From IMG/VR virus record IMGVR_UViG_3300031576_000107, positions 1 through 44,351 of that record: a stretch of 44,351 nt of DNA; one strand, 5' to 3'. The notes under the pieces were generated by a model that worked only from the letters and a program-made list of their open reading frames with translations, had not been told where the DNA came from and searched no databases. Both the position numbers and the translations under genes were made by a program. Position 1 is the stretch's first letter. Each line of letters starts with the position of its first letter. The DNA is from a virus. Below are positions 13,680 through 22,100 of the stretch, piece after piece.

Positions 13680-14516
13680 CTACAGGCTTATGTCTAGATC
13701 TACGTCCACATAGCCCTTAGAAATTCGGGGCCGCGCCCATATGGCTATACCCCCAAGGACAACGGGGGTGAGCATTTTGTTTTCTACGTAGCCTCCATCA
13801 TAGCCCTTCAGGAAGCCGCCCGTCCCAGCGAGAATGACACTTCGGTGTCGGAGCTTTGGACTTACACCAAAGACCGGACGAATCCGCTGCATCTTTGCGG
13901 CAACCTTCTTGTGCTGGTGGCCCATGAGGAACACGTCGATGTCATCCCAATAGCCCGCGAACTTCTCAAGAACATTTAGAGGGGAACTTTGAAGCTGCCC
14001 GGAGCCCTTTCCATGGTGCAGGAATATCTTGAAGTTAGCGTGCTTTAGGTGATCCGAAGGGGCCTTAAAGCGTACTTGAACGATTGCGCAGGCTCCAAGG
14101 AAAGGGCAGCCAAGGTAATTTGCTAACCTCATATCTGTGGTCGTGCCATCGTCGTACTTCCAAAAGTGATGGCCAGAAACTAGCCCTAACCATCTACCTT
14201 TGGTATTTTTCAGGATTTCTTGAAGCTCTTCTTGCGCAATATTGGCAGCCGTATCTAAAGCATTCATGGGGGTATCGTATAGCGCAGCTTCCTGGATTCT
14301 TTGTCGGTTGGAAGGACTGGCAAGGTCGATGTAGTCGCCGAGCCCAACTAAGTAGGTGTTAGACCGTTCCATTGCCCAATCGATGTGGCGTTTAAAGCGG
14401 TCCACGTCGCATTGCGGAGAGCCATACTGGACATCTCCAATAGGTACTATAATGGTTTCGTCAAAGGGGAGCCAAAGGGACTTGAACGTTTCCACTTCCG
14501 TCTGGAAGAGGTTCAT
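13680..14516 (-). CDS. calcineurin-like metallophosphoesterase
   Basis: A 278-residue metallophosphoesterase. Metal-binding motifs appear in order: IGDVQYGS (D28, with Q30 where His is usual), GLGDYID (D61), SGHHFWK (115-117, replacing the usual GNH), LHHGKG (H167/H168) and GHQHKK (H200, H202). The two substitutions suggest altered metal use or reduced activity. It should be cytoplasmic, as no signal peptide is present. Substrate unknown; phage versions may act on nucleic acids or nucleotides. A GGAGA site precedes the start. It sits between the holin-like gene and a lipoprotein gene. Confidence 0.82.
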   Translation of the reverse strand: MNLFQTEVETFKSLWLPFDETIIVPIGDVQYGSPQCDVDRFKRHIDWAMERSNTYLVGLGDYIDLASPSNRQRIQEAALYDTPMNALDTAANIAQEELQEILKNTKGRWLGLVSGHHFWKYDDGTTTDMRLANYLGCPFLGACAIVQVRFKAPSDHLKHANFKIFLHHGKGSGQLQSSPLNVLEKFAGYWDDIDVFLMGHQHKKVAAKMQRIRPVFGVSPKLRHRSVILAGTGGFLKGYDGGYVENKMLTPVVLGGIAIWARPRISKGYVDVDLDISL

Positions 14517-14526
14517 TCTATCTCCA

Positions 14527-15057
14527 TTAGTGAGGGGAAGGCCGAGTAACGGGCGGGCACTGTGGGCACTGAACGCCTACAGTTCGGCCGGCGGAAGCAT
14601 AAACTTTCCATTTGTCGCTCTCACTATCATAGAAGGAAAGCCGAACAGTAATCTTGGCATGAGCGGTGTTATCGTCAAGTTGGCTCATCAGCTCTCGAAG
14701 TTGAGCCTCTTGCATCCCACCAGGGGGAGTCCCTAGAGGGACTTCCACGGTGGTAGTCTTCTCGTACCAATATTGGGGATTGAAAGTTATATAGGCGTCG
14801 TAGACGCGTTTAGTGGGGAAGAAGATACCTTCGGCTCGGTAAGTAACTTCCTCATCTACTAAGATTTCCCATCGGCTGAACGCGCCCGCTGGAGGGAGGA
14901 CCCCAGCAATCATTATAGAGACATTATATGGCTCGCCAACAGTGGCAGTCATCCTACCTCGTATTTGGAGTCGGAGGGGCCCTTCAGTGAATGTATGCTT
15001 TTTTCCAGCACAGTGCACCAACAGGAAACAGAGCACCAAATACTTATAGCGGGACAT
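14527..15057 (-). CDS. putative exported lipoprotein
   Basis: From ATG 15057 the product begins MSRYKYLVLCFLLVHCAGKK, a basic end, hydrophobic core and a lipobox-like LVHC for lipidation. The mature part is beta-rich (RLQIRGRMTATVGEPYNVSI, RAEGIFFPTKRVYDAYITF, KITVRLSFYD), suggesting a beta-sandwich, with a CPQC pair at the end. It follows the endolysin gene, so an outer-membrane role in lysis (an o-spanin-like job) or in superinfection exclusion is possible, but it is longer than typical o-spanins. An upstream in-frame start would bury the signal peptide. Confidence 0.6.
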   Translation of the reverse strand: MSRYKYLVLCFLLVHCAGKKHTFTEGPLRLQIRGRMTATVGEPYNVSIMIAGVLPPAGAFSRWEILVDEEVTYRAEGIFFPTKRVYDAYITFNPQYWYEKTTTVEVPLGTPPGGMQEAQLRELMSQLDDNTAHAKITVRLSFYDSESDKWKVYASAGRTVGVQCPQCPPVTRPSPH

Positions 15058-15064
15058 CTCAGTC

Positions 15065-15481
15065 TCACAGGAGGTCCTTAAGTCGAGTTGTGGCGGGGAT
15101 ACCTGTTTTATCCGACACAAATTTTAGGTAGGCTTCAGGATCATTCTCGATGGGAGGGGCGTAAACGCGCACTAGTTCATGGAGCTGACTGTAGGGACTT
15201 AGGCCCGTATTAGTCTTACCTTTAACCTTAGAATGAAGATCATATAAGAGAGCGAAGAAACCTACAAAGTAATGATTGAAGACGCAGTAGGTACCTCGTA
15301 CGCCAATATCGGAGCCCGTAGCAAAAGGGGAACTCCGAAGGTTGCCAGGGTTGTTGTTTCGCCAGGCGCGGGATCCAACATCCGCACCTTCAAACCGCTC
15401 GATAGTCTCCGCGACCGCGAAGAGCTTCGGATATAGGGACTTAAATGCCGCGACCGCGCATGTCCCCTCATTAACTGTCAT
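15065..15481 (-). CDS. endolysin, lysozyme/transglycosylase-like
   Basis: A 138-residue protein with the pattern IERFEGADVGSRAWRNNNPG, then GTYCVFNHYFVGFFALLYDL and LVRVYAPPIENDPEAYL. This matches the phage lysozyme-like family often annotated as structural protein P5 or transglycosylase-like endolysins; the comparison is from memory. E31 in RFEG is the likely catalytic acid. It should cleave peptidoglycan glycan strands at lysis. No signal sequence, so a holin would be needed. It lies between a small membrane protein and the lipoprotein in a lysis-type cluster. Confidence 0.78.
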   Translation of the reverse strand: MTVNEGTCAVAAFKSLYPKLFAVAETIERFEGADVGSRAWRNNNPGNLRSSPFATGSDIGVRGTYCVFNHYFVGFFALLYDLHSKVKGKTNTGLSPYSQLHELVRVYAPPIENDPEAYLKFVSDKTGIPATTRLKDLL

Positions 15482-15499
15482 ATCCGAGCCTGCCAGTGT

Positions 15500-15718
15500 T
15501 CACTTTTGAAGAGCAATCAGCTCATCTAGGCGACTCCTTAGGTAGGTTAAGTCCGCTCGGACCTCTGCCATGTCACGGTCGGCCCGTTCGACTACTCGCA
15601 TTTCTACAGCTTCAGCGGCCTTACCCCCTAAGAAGTCTCCGCGGAGGACCCCTATGGCCCCAGCAATGATTATGCCTGCTAAGAACGTCGCAATGCTAAA
15701 CCAGTTTTTTTCTCTCAT
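15500..15718 (-). CDS. one-span membrane protein with coiled coil (holin or i-spanin-like)
   Basis: A 72-residue protein MREKNWFSIATFLAGIIIAG followed by an Ala/Glu/Arg-rich coiled coil (AAEAVEMRVVERADRDMAEVRADLT...). An N-terminal inner-membrane anchor plus a coiled coil is the architecture of an i-spanin or a phage XhlA-like protein. The frame opens at 15742, but those codons overlap the promoter's -10 box, so ATG 15718 is the real start. It is the first gene after an internal late promoter, followed by endolysin. Confidence 0.65.
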   Translation of the reverse strand: MREKNWFSIATFLAGIIIAGAIGVLRGDFLGGKAAEAVEMRVVERADRDMAEVRADLTYLRSRLDELIALQK

Positions 15719-15730
15719 GGCGTCCGTTCT

Positions 15731-15759
15731 ATTATACCACACTTAATGTGTTTTGGCCA
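15731..15759 (-). promoter_or_regulatory. internal late promoter of the lysis genes
   Basis: On the minus strand TGGCCA (15759-15754), a 17-base spacer, and TGG-TATAAT with a perfect -10 (15736-15731) and an extended TG. The predicted start is only about 6 bases before the ATG at 15718, so the mRNA would be almost leaderless. The flanking GTGTGGTATA is shared with the late promoter at 40107-40135. Confidence 0.65.
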
Positions 15760-15782
15760 CTGGAAACCGGGAATAGTTAGCC

Positions 15783-16808
15783 TCATCTTGCTTCTGGCCA
15801 CCAGGTAGGGGGCTCTCCAGCCAACAGCCGCCTTGTATGATAGGTGAAGTGGCACCCCTCGACCTGGGCGCAGCGGTCCACGTAGGACTGGATCCGTTCC
15901 TGGTCGCAAGTGGACAGACCGTCGCAGCGCCCAGTGTCGTCGCCCCATGCGACAGTCTCGCTCAGGACAAATCGACCGCCGTTGAACTCGGAGGTCTGCT
16001 GCAAGAAATGAAGCGACGGATCCCACGGCCCGTTGGAGTCGCTGCGGCATGGGTGGAAGTCCGCGATGGTAGCTCCTGTGTTCGTCAGGCGGAATGCGTA
16101 GGTCTTGGTTTCATCCCGACCCCAGCAGAGCACGTCATCGGCCGTGACGTTGGCTATCCCCATCCCGCGGTAGATTCGGATGTGCTCGGCCACGTCCTGC
16201 TTTCCGGGGCACCATTCCCTGCGCCCGCCCCAGTCGCTTCGTCCGCGGCAGTTCTCGAACTCGTTGTGGGTCTCGATGGCCACGTTGGCGTAGGGTATTA
16301 CCGGCTCCTCCGGGGCGCAGGTCCCTATCGAAGGGCAAGTCCACCCGGTCACGAGCTTTCCCACTGTCCAGGCCCACGCTGCGGATTCAGCAAGGGGTAC
16401 TTGGCGCTTTAGCGTGCAGTCACCAATCAGCAGCATCTGAGCCCCCGGAACCTTGGCCGTGGCATTAAGGAGATCCTTTACTCGTTGGATACTTCGTGGC
16501 CTGGCAGGATAGTCGGTGCCGTTAGGATCCCAAAACTCCACTTCAGAGCACACTCGGGCGGTGTTCCAACCATGAGCCATCGCTGCGGTGAACAAGCTGG
16601 GCACATCCTCTGGCTGCAAGGCGAAGGCCGTGAAGCCTTGGTATCGCTCCCAAGAGAAGTCCTCATCTACTCGGGGGGGCTCTATTGGAGGATAGAGAGG
16701 ATCTATGGTTGTAGTAGTTGGGGCCGGGATATCGGGAACTGTAGGGAGGTCCCCACACTTGAAGATGAATAATAGGATCCCTAAAAAATGAACGATTAGT
16801 TTTCTCAT
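15783..16808 (-). CDS. secreted glycoside-hydrolase-like lipoprotein
   Basis: A 341-residue protein starting MRKLIVHFLGILLFIFKCGD, a lipoprotein-type signal, then a Pro/Thr linker (about 22-45) and a globular domain. Motifs VAIETHNEFEN and RFVLSETVAWGDD look like the acid/base (Asn-Glu) and nucleophile (Glu) loops of clan GH-A TIM barrels. Numerous cysteines suggest disulfides outside the cytoplasm. It may degrade a surface polysaccharide. GC content is clearly higher than in flanking genes, suggesting recent transfer. Its start overlaps the upstream microprotein's stop as TAATG; the ribosome binding site is weak. Confidence 0.65.
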   Translation of the reverse strand: MRKLIVHFLGILLFIFKCGDLPTVPDIPAPTTTTIDPLYPPIEPPRVDEDFSWERYQGFTAFALQPEDVPSLFTAAMAHGWNTARVCSEVEFWDPNGTDYPARPRSIQRVKDLLNATAKVPGAQMLLIGDCTLKRQVPLAESAAWAWTVGKLVTGWTCPSIGTCAPEEPVIPYANVAIETHNEFENCRGRSDWGGRREWCPGKQDVAEHIRIYRGMGIANVTADDVLCWGRDETKTYAFRLTNTGATIADFHPCRSDSNGPWDPSLHFLQQTSEFNGGRFVLSETVAWGDDTGRCDGLSTCDQERIQSYVDRCAQVEGCHFTYHTRRLLAGEPPTWWPEAR

Positions 16809-16924
16809 TAGTGAATCGTTCCATATCGGAAGGCACGCCACCAATAGTGAAGTTCCTTTGTAGTCCACCGGATTAACGCTGCCCCAAGAATTATAGGAAA
16901 AACAACGAGGAGAAGTATGCGCAT
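16808..16924 (-). CDS. 38-aa membrane microprotein
   Basis: A short frame encoding MRILLLVVFPIILGAALIRW followed by a His/Trp/Arg-rich tail (KELHYWWRAFRYGTIH). One hydrophobic helix with positive C-terminal end. The stop overlaps the start of the hydrolase gene as TAATG. No strong ribosome binding site is visible, so confidence is moderate. It may act by coupling or as a small lysis effector. Confidence 0.45.
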   Translation of the reverse strand: MRILLLVVFPIILGAALIRWTTKELHYWWRAFRYGTIH

Positions 16925-16977
16925 AAGTAGTCTAGCTAAAAACACTCTCACTGGATTGGGGTACTCGGCTTCTCTTT

Positions 16978-17163
16978 TCATTCGAGAAGCCTCTGCAAGC
17001 CAAGAAGGCTATATAGTTCTGAGACGGCAAGTTGAAGGTTATCCAGTTTTGGGCGTCTTAGCCGAGTCTTTCCACTTCGAAAAGATTCCAACATGGCTGA
17101 TGCTAAGTCGTCAATACGATCTAGCTGTACCTTTACCTCATCAACAAAAGCATCTCTATCCAT
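16978..17163 (-). CDS. 61-aa helical hypothetical protein
   Basis: Small soluble helical protein MDRDAFVDEVKVQLDRIDDL...LQLAVSELYSLLGLQRLLE, probably a helical hairpin or coiled coil. Its ATG overlaps the stop of the ejection-type protein gene as TAATG, and AGAGGA lies upstream. Role unknown; perhaps a partner of the preceding virion protein. Confidence 0.65.
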   Translation of the reverse strand: MDRDAFVDEVKVQLDRIDDLASAMLESFRSGKTRLRRPKLDNLQLAVSELYSLLGLQRLLE

Positions 17164-19043
17164 TAGATTAATCCTCTCAGAAGTTCGCCGGCCGTAAGTT
17201 GGCGGCCGTGCTTTTTTGCCAAGCGGACACGTTGGTCGATCAGTCGGCCCGCACGTCGGTAAGCATTGTCTAGGAAAGTTTTCTTTAAGCTATCTGGGGA
17301 AGCCTGATAACCACTGGTAGAGAACATCTGCTCCATATATCGACGCTGGAGACTGCCCTTGGCTCGGGCGAAGATATCTTTCTCGCCATCATCCAGCTCT
17401 ACATCCTTAATGGATACGTCTGGCCTGTCTTTATAGAGGGTAAGGCGTTCCATCTCGTCAACGAGGGGATCAGGTATAATGGGGCGGCCGACTAGGGGCA
17501 ACCGAGACTTACGGGGCTCACCAAAAAGGCCAAGTTTCTCTTCTCCAAGGCCGGCAGCTCGGACAGTCTCTGGGGCAAGGGCGGTAGCCGCTCCTAGGGG
17601 AGCGGCGGCCAAGAGACCTGTATCAACTGGGTTAATGGTTGTGGCTTCTTTTCCAGTAACCAAGCCGTAAGCCGTTCGGGCTTGTTTGACGGGAGATGGC
17701 ACGAAACTTGCACCGAAGCGCTGCGCAAATTGGACTAAACTGGGATCAGAAGAGAAAGTATCACTTAAAGAGGTCAACGCCTCCGCCCATCGGGTTAGGT
17801 TGACTACAAGGGTTCTGGTTGCAATTTCTGCTCCCTGTTGGGCTTTCTCTAATATTCCAGGGTCCTTGTCCTGTAACCAATTTTGGTACTGGGCATAGCT
17901 GTTTCCTACCGTCGTAATAAGAGCACCGATTGGGTCTAGGCGCTCAACGGGGACGGCCCAACCGCCAACGATTAAGGTATTGGGGAACTTTCCTGTGGCT
18001 TCACGGGTCAGACGCTCGGCCCGGCTCTGCCCTTTATAACCAGGCGTCCACTGAAGGAAGCCACTATCAAAGGCTTTGTACATCCCATACATTATACTCG
18101 TTCCGACGACAGATTTCGAGAAATCATCTAAGAGCTGACCCCGGATGGCTGTCAGGGGGATACCCTGCTCTAGGGCCTGGCCTGCTTTAATGGCGGCACT
18201 GGTGATCCCCAGAGGTGAGTGTCTCCATGCCTCCCGAGCAACGTTCGCGGGGGTTCGGCGAAAAGGCATGAGAGCCGATACAGCTCCACTTAGTTGAGTA
18301 TCCATAATCTCCAAAAGGGCTACAGCCTTATCCAATGCCTTCCCCTCATTTGCAACAAAGATAGCTGTCTCAGCCACCTGTTTTGCATCCTTAAGGGAGC
18401 CCCCCGCAGCAGCAACCATACGCTTCAGGACGGAATTTACCTCATCTGCATGCGCCTGCCCCGTTAGAGCTTTCGCATTGGCTTTAGCAACGGCCATCTT
18501 ATGATACACGTCCCCTTTAAGAGACCACTCATCCATTAGCTCACCGGAACGCTTCATTGTTGCGCCCCAACCCCTGGTACCTTCTTTTACGGATTGGCGA
18601 TAGGCTTGTTGCCACATACTGGCAGCATAGGATCGATTGTAGAAAAACTTATCCTCTCGGTGGAGTGCATCGAAAACCTTCGAAGTCCAAAGTTTGCTGA
18701 TGGCTCCAAGGTTGCCAGGTTGGACTTCTTTGAGCCCCCGGATACTATTCGAGAAGTCCCTTAGCATTACCGGAAGGCCCTTTATAAATCCATAAGTCTG
18801 AGCAGCGGCTTCCACCGCAAAGCGGTCCCGTTCGGTCTTAGGATTTGCTAATCGTAGGACGGTTGTAGTTGGAATATCAAGAAGGCCAGCAATGACCGTG
18901 CGTGGGACAGCTAAAGCAAAGTTGACCGTATTACCAACCATGTTCCCAATGTGGGCCATAGGGCTAGATAACATGGCGGCAGCGCGCCACTCACGCACAC
19001 CTTCAAAGAATTTAGTTGCTGAAGTAATTGGGTGACAGGCCAT
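17163..19043 (-). CDS. LPD38-like large internal virion (ejection) protein
   Basis: A 626-residue protein with AAAMLSSPMAHIGNMVGNTV and a hydrophobic stretch (NFALAVPRTVIAGLLDIPTT), a long helical middle, and FRRTPANVAREAWRHSPLGI. These resemble the LPD38 domain of large polyvalent phage proteins that travel in the capsid and are injected. Pro/Ala-rich linkers and a basic C-terminus follow. It likely helps DNA entry across the envelope or protects incoming DNA. The preceding gene ends 10 bases away and may be the other half of what is a single long protein elsewhere. AGAGG precedes the start. Confidence 0.65.
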   Translation of the reverse strand: MACHPITSATKFFEGVREWRAAAMLSSPMAHIGNMVGNTVNFALAVPRTVIAGLLDIPTTTVLRLANPKTERDRFAVEAAAQTYGFIKGLPVMLRDFSNSIRGLKEVQPGNLGAISKLWTSKVFDALHREDKFFYNRSYAASMWQQAYRQSVKEGTRGWGATMKRSGELMDEWSLKGDVYHKMAVAKANAKALTGQAHADEVNSVLKRMVAAAGGSLKDAKQVAETAIFVANEGKALDKAVALLEIMDTQLSGAVSALMPFRRTPANVAREAWRHSPLGITSAAIKAGQALEQGIPLTAIRGQLLDDFSKSVVGTSIMYGMYKAFDSGFLQWTPGYKGQSRAERLTREATGKFPNTLIVGGWAVPVERLDPIGALITTVGNSYAQYQNWLQDKDPGILEKAQQGAEIATRTLVVNLTRWAEALTSLSDTFSSDPSLVQFAQRFGASFVPSPVKQARTAYGLVTGKEATTINPVDTGLLAAAPLGAATALAPETVRAAGLGEEKLGLFGEPRKSRLPLVGRPIIPDPLVDEMERLTLYKDRPDVSIKDVELDDGEKDIFARAKGSLQRRYMEQMFSTSGYQASPDSLKKTFLDNAYRRAGRLIDQRVRLAKKHGRQLTAGELLRGLI

Positions 19044-19052
19044 TTAGCCTCT

Positions 19053-19925
19053 TTATAGTCCGCAGAGTTTCTTATGTAGGCCTGCGGCAAACCTTGCTTT
19101 TGCATCTACTGGAAGTGTGTCGAGCATGTTCGCAACGTGCTCGGCTGCTTCTGCTGGTAACGCCCCAATGATATCGTTTAGATTCTTGGTCGTCTCCTCA
19201 GATATTTTCCCTGCGGTTTCAAACTCTACTGCTGCGCGAAATTGCTCAAGCACAGAGCGCTTCATCGCTTCGCCCTCCGCGAGCTGAGATAGTTCAGGCG
19301 TTCCTTCAGCTTTGAAGAGAGACTCTCGAAGAGTTCGTAGTTGAGTAGTCACTTCATCCAAGGAGGGCTCAGGTGCTTTACTAAGGCTTGCAGCCTCTTC
19401 GAGGGCAGTTTTTGCTGGAGCACGACCGAACTTTTCGCCTAGCTTTCCTAGAAGTCGTCCAGCTCCACCGCCTATGGCTCCGGCCGCCAAACCGGGCGCA
19501 ACCGGACGGCCGAAGATACTCTCGATAGCTCCACCTTCTAAAGCCCCTGTTGCGATTCGGCCAGCAGTTGGACCTATACGTGCCGAAAGACCCGCCCCTA
19601 AGCTTGCAGGAGTTGCCGCAGCCAAAGCCATCTCGGGGATATACTCTCCTACCCAATCTGCTACCTCTTCCAGCGCGGGGATATGCAGACCCTTTGAAGG
19701 GGGCTTTGTCGGATCAGGAGGTGGCGGAAGCATCTTGATGGGAAGTGCTCCTACGGCTCCGGCCCCCTGGAGTCCCCTGAACAACTCAAAAGGAAGGGCC
19801 TGTAGACGATTGGCAAAAGTACGCACGCCCGGCACATCCTCCATGAAGGGGGTAGGCTGAGGCTGTTGGATCTCTAACTGGGGAATCCCCAGTTGTTGAT
19901 ACAAGTAATCTTTGAGGCTTGGCAT
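19053..19925 (-). CDS. putative internal virion protein, Gly/Ala-rich
   Basis: A 290-residue protein: a Pro/Gln-rich N-terminus (QLGIPQLEIQQPQPTPF), a Gly/Ala-rich hydrophobic centre able to form membrane helices (ALAAATPASLGAGLSARIG, GLAAGAIGGGAGRLLG), and a helical C-terminus. Composition is typical of ejection proteins stored in podovirus-like heads. It sits directly before the LPD38-like gene and may be its partner. No enzymatic motif is visible. Confidence 0.55.
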   Translation of the reverse strand: MPSLKDYLYQQLGIPQLEIQQPQPTPFMEDVPGVRTFANRLQALPFELFRGLQGAGAVGALPIKMLPPPPDPTKPPSKGLHIPALEEVADWVGEYIPEMALAAATPASLGAGLSARIGPTAGRIATGALEGGAIESIFGRPVAPGLAAGAIGGGAGRLLGKLGEKFGRAPAKTALEEAASLSKAPEPSLDEVTTQLRTLRESLFKAEGTPELSQLAEGEAMKRSVLEQFRAAVEFETAGKISEETTKNLNDIIGALPAEAAEHVANMLDTLPVDAKARFAAGLHKKLCGL

Positions 19926-19934
19926 TAGGTCTCT

Positions 19935-22091
19935 CTACGGAATAAAACCGCCCGGCATGGACTCTAAGGGTCTCCACTCTCGCCATGCTTTTAGTGCGCT
20001 TTCTAGCCCTTCGGTAGGCAGTCGAGAGCGTAGCTGCTCTTTGGCGTTAGCCTCTTGCTGAGCCTTGTACACAGACATAATGCTCATTATCTCAGCTTTA
20101 CGTTCTGGAGACATAATGTAGGCTTTGGCTTTTATCGGATTCTTAATTTGGATCCCAAGTCTTTGAGCCATCGAGAGAGCTGCGTTAACTGCTTGCTCTA
20201 TTGGCTGATTTACACTTAACTGCCCCGCTAACTGCATAACTTGCTGGATATTCTGTGCTTCAACTAACTTTGCTTGAGCTGCTTCCTTAGCCTTGCGTTC
20301 TGCTTCAGCTTGAGTAGTTACGGCCGCACGCTGGGCTTCACCCTCTTTTCGTGCTTCGCTAAGTTGGCGCTCTTCTGAGACTCGCTTCTCTGCTCCTTCT
20401 AACCCTTTGATCGCGAGTCCTGGAATGCCGGAAGTGGCAAGGCTTTCTGCGGAGCCTTGAGTTCCAAGAATCATTGCACTACGAATCAGGCTTGCCAGAC
20501 GGGATGCGCTCTCATAATCTCGCTGCGCTTTGGCTTCGGGTGTTAACTGTTCAGGTGGCGTCCCCATAATGGAGAAAGTTCCTGCGCGAGAGGGGATAGG
20601 AGCATTAGTCATAGAGATACCCGGCCTGTAGATATCCTGAGTTCCTTGGCTTACCGGCCCTGTAAACTGTGTTGGTCCTCCAAATTGGAACTGTGCCCCA
20701 TCATCGGTATATTCGGGCTCTTTGTCCAAAAACTGTTGTATCCTTTGGACTAGGGGATCATCTGAATCTGACTGCCTGACTTCATCAGCAACCTCAGGAG
20801 TCAAGACAAGCTCTCCCCCTCGAAGCATCGCTGGGACATAATCCTCTCCAGTATCTACTCCAGGAACTTCACCTCCGTGAGCGCGTCCTACTTGTGCATT
20901 CCATGAACTTTGGACTAAACCAGCAATGTTTTGTGGCCCCATAAAGCGGAGCCAGGCAGCCGCATGCTGTGGTGACTGGAAAGCCGGACCTCCCCCATAA
21001 ACAGGACGAGTAAGGTGCTCACCTAATAGAGCCAAATCATTATCTGATCGAGCGCGGCTCATATCAGCTCGTCCTTTCCCCTTATACTGCCGAACGGGTG
21101 GAGGGTACATAGGGGGTGGCGGCGGTCTATAAGCCGCCGGAAGCTGCTGCTGATAAACAGGTGACGGTTGATAAACCGGGGGTGCTGGGCGATTGAAAGT
21201 CTGCCCAAAAACGAGCTGGGATAGATAGTCCCCTAAATCTGCCCGCTGGCCTGACGGATTGAAGGAAAGGCTCTTCGGCTGAGGGGCTCCTTGACGTAAC
21301 CGCTCAGGAACTCGGCCTACGGCTCCACCTTGAGCATAGGTACGTGCAACGCGTGGGGCGGCTCCTCCTGTTGAGGGCCTTCGTATATTCTGAGAACCCC
21401 GGCGCGCACCTGGGCCAATCGTGCGCATCCCTTCTAGAGGTCCTGCGGCTTGGGGTCCAGTGGCCTGAGGGGCAGTCATAGGTGTTTGTGCAATACCCAT
21501 TGCTGGTTGAGCAAAGGTGCCCAGCATGCCCTGGCCGGCTCCGGCCTTACTGATAGCAGCTTGAAGATCGAGCCCTCCGAGCTGTCCGTAGATGCCTCCG
21601 GCTTGACCTAACCCTGCTAGGCGCTGACCCGCCCCAGCCAAAGCAGGATCCAGGGCTCCAGCACGTCGGCCTGTGGCTGCTTCGGCTGCCCCTACGCCCG
21701 CGCGAAGGCCAGTTTCCCCAATTCCTTGGGCCAGACGGCTTGCTTCTCTCATTTTAGCCTGTTCTAGAGCGCTCGAAGATTCTAGGTTAAGTGCCCCGAA
21801 TCGCTCTCGGGCTCCTCCAAGGAAATCCTCAAATGCTCGCGTGCCCTCGGTCTGTGCGGCTATAGTAAGCGCCCCCACGTCGGTAGGTGCTCCCGTTGTG
21901 AGCATCTGCTCAAGTGTGCTTGCACCAGTTGGGCTCCACGGTTGGAAAGCTGCGGACTGCCCCGCCACGCCTAATAGGCCTGAGCGAGCAGCCGGATCCA
22001 AATTGATGTTGGAGATAAGTCTAAGCTGTTCGGCTGTGAGTCCCCCAACATTTGCCCCTCCGGGCATGGTCATACCTTGCTGACTTCCCAT
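19935..22091 (-). CDS. large virion protein with tape-measure-like GGEVPG motif
   Basis: A 718-residue protein. The N-terminal half is Ala/Gly/Gln-rich and helical. The middle has a proline-rich zone (YRPPPPPMYPPPVRQY). Then HGGEVPGVDTGEDYVPAMLR and GGELVLTPEVADEVRQ follow, a motif common in tail tape-measure and virion-associated proteins. The C-terminal 180 residues are a long Ala/Glu/Lys/Arg coiled coil. I read it as an internal or tail-tip virion protein in this short-tailed layout. An AGGAATAAA site precedes the start. Confidence 0.6.
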   Translation of the reverse strand: MGSQQGMTMPGGANVGGLTAEQLRLISNINLDPAARSGLLGVAGQSAAFQPWSPTGASTLEQMLTTGAPTDVGALTIAAQTEGTRAFEDFLGGARERFGALNLESSSALEQAKMREASRLAQGIGETGLRAGVGAAEAATGRRAGALDPALAGAGQRLAGLGQAGGIYGQLGGLDLQAAISKAGAGQGMLGTFAQPAMGIAQTPMTAPQATGPQAAGPLEGMRTIGPGARRGSQNIRRPSTGGAAPRVARTYAQGGAVGRVPERLRQGAPQPKSLSFNPSGQRADLGDYLSQLVFGQTFNRPAPPVYQPSPVYQQQLPAAYRPPPPPMYPPPVRQYKGKGRADMSRARSDNDLALLGEHLTRPVYGGGPAFQSPQHAAAWLRFMGPQNIAGLVQSSWNAQVGRAHGGEVPGVDTGEDYVPAMLRGGELVLTPEVADEVRQSDSDDPLVQRIQQFLDKEPEYTDDGAQFQFGGPTQFTGPVSQGTQDIYRPGISMTNAPIPSRAGTFSIMGTPPEQLTPEAKAQRDYESASRLASLIRSAMILGTQGSAESLATSGIPGLAIKGLEGAEKRVSEERQLSEARKEGEAQRAAVTTQAEAERKAKEAAQAKLVEAQNIQQVMQLAGQLSVNQPIEQAVNAALSMAQRLGIQIKNPIKAKAYIMSPERKAEIMSIMSVYKAQQEANAKEQLRSRLPTEGLESALKAWREWRPLESMPGGFIP

Positions 22092-22100
22092 TTTATTCCT

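Noticed and set aside
15837-16412. Rightward 191-codon frame opposite the hydrolase gene
   Set aside because: Antisense shadow produced by high GC; no ribosome binding site and no matching neighbours.
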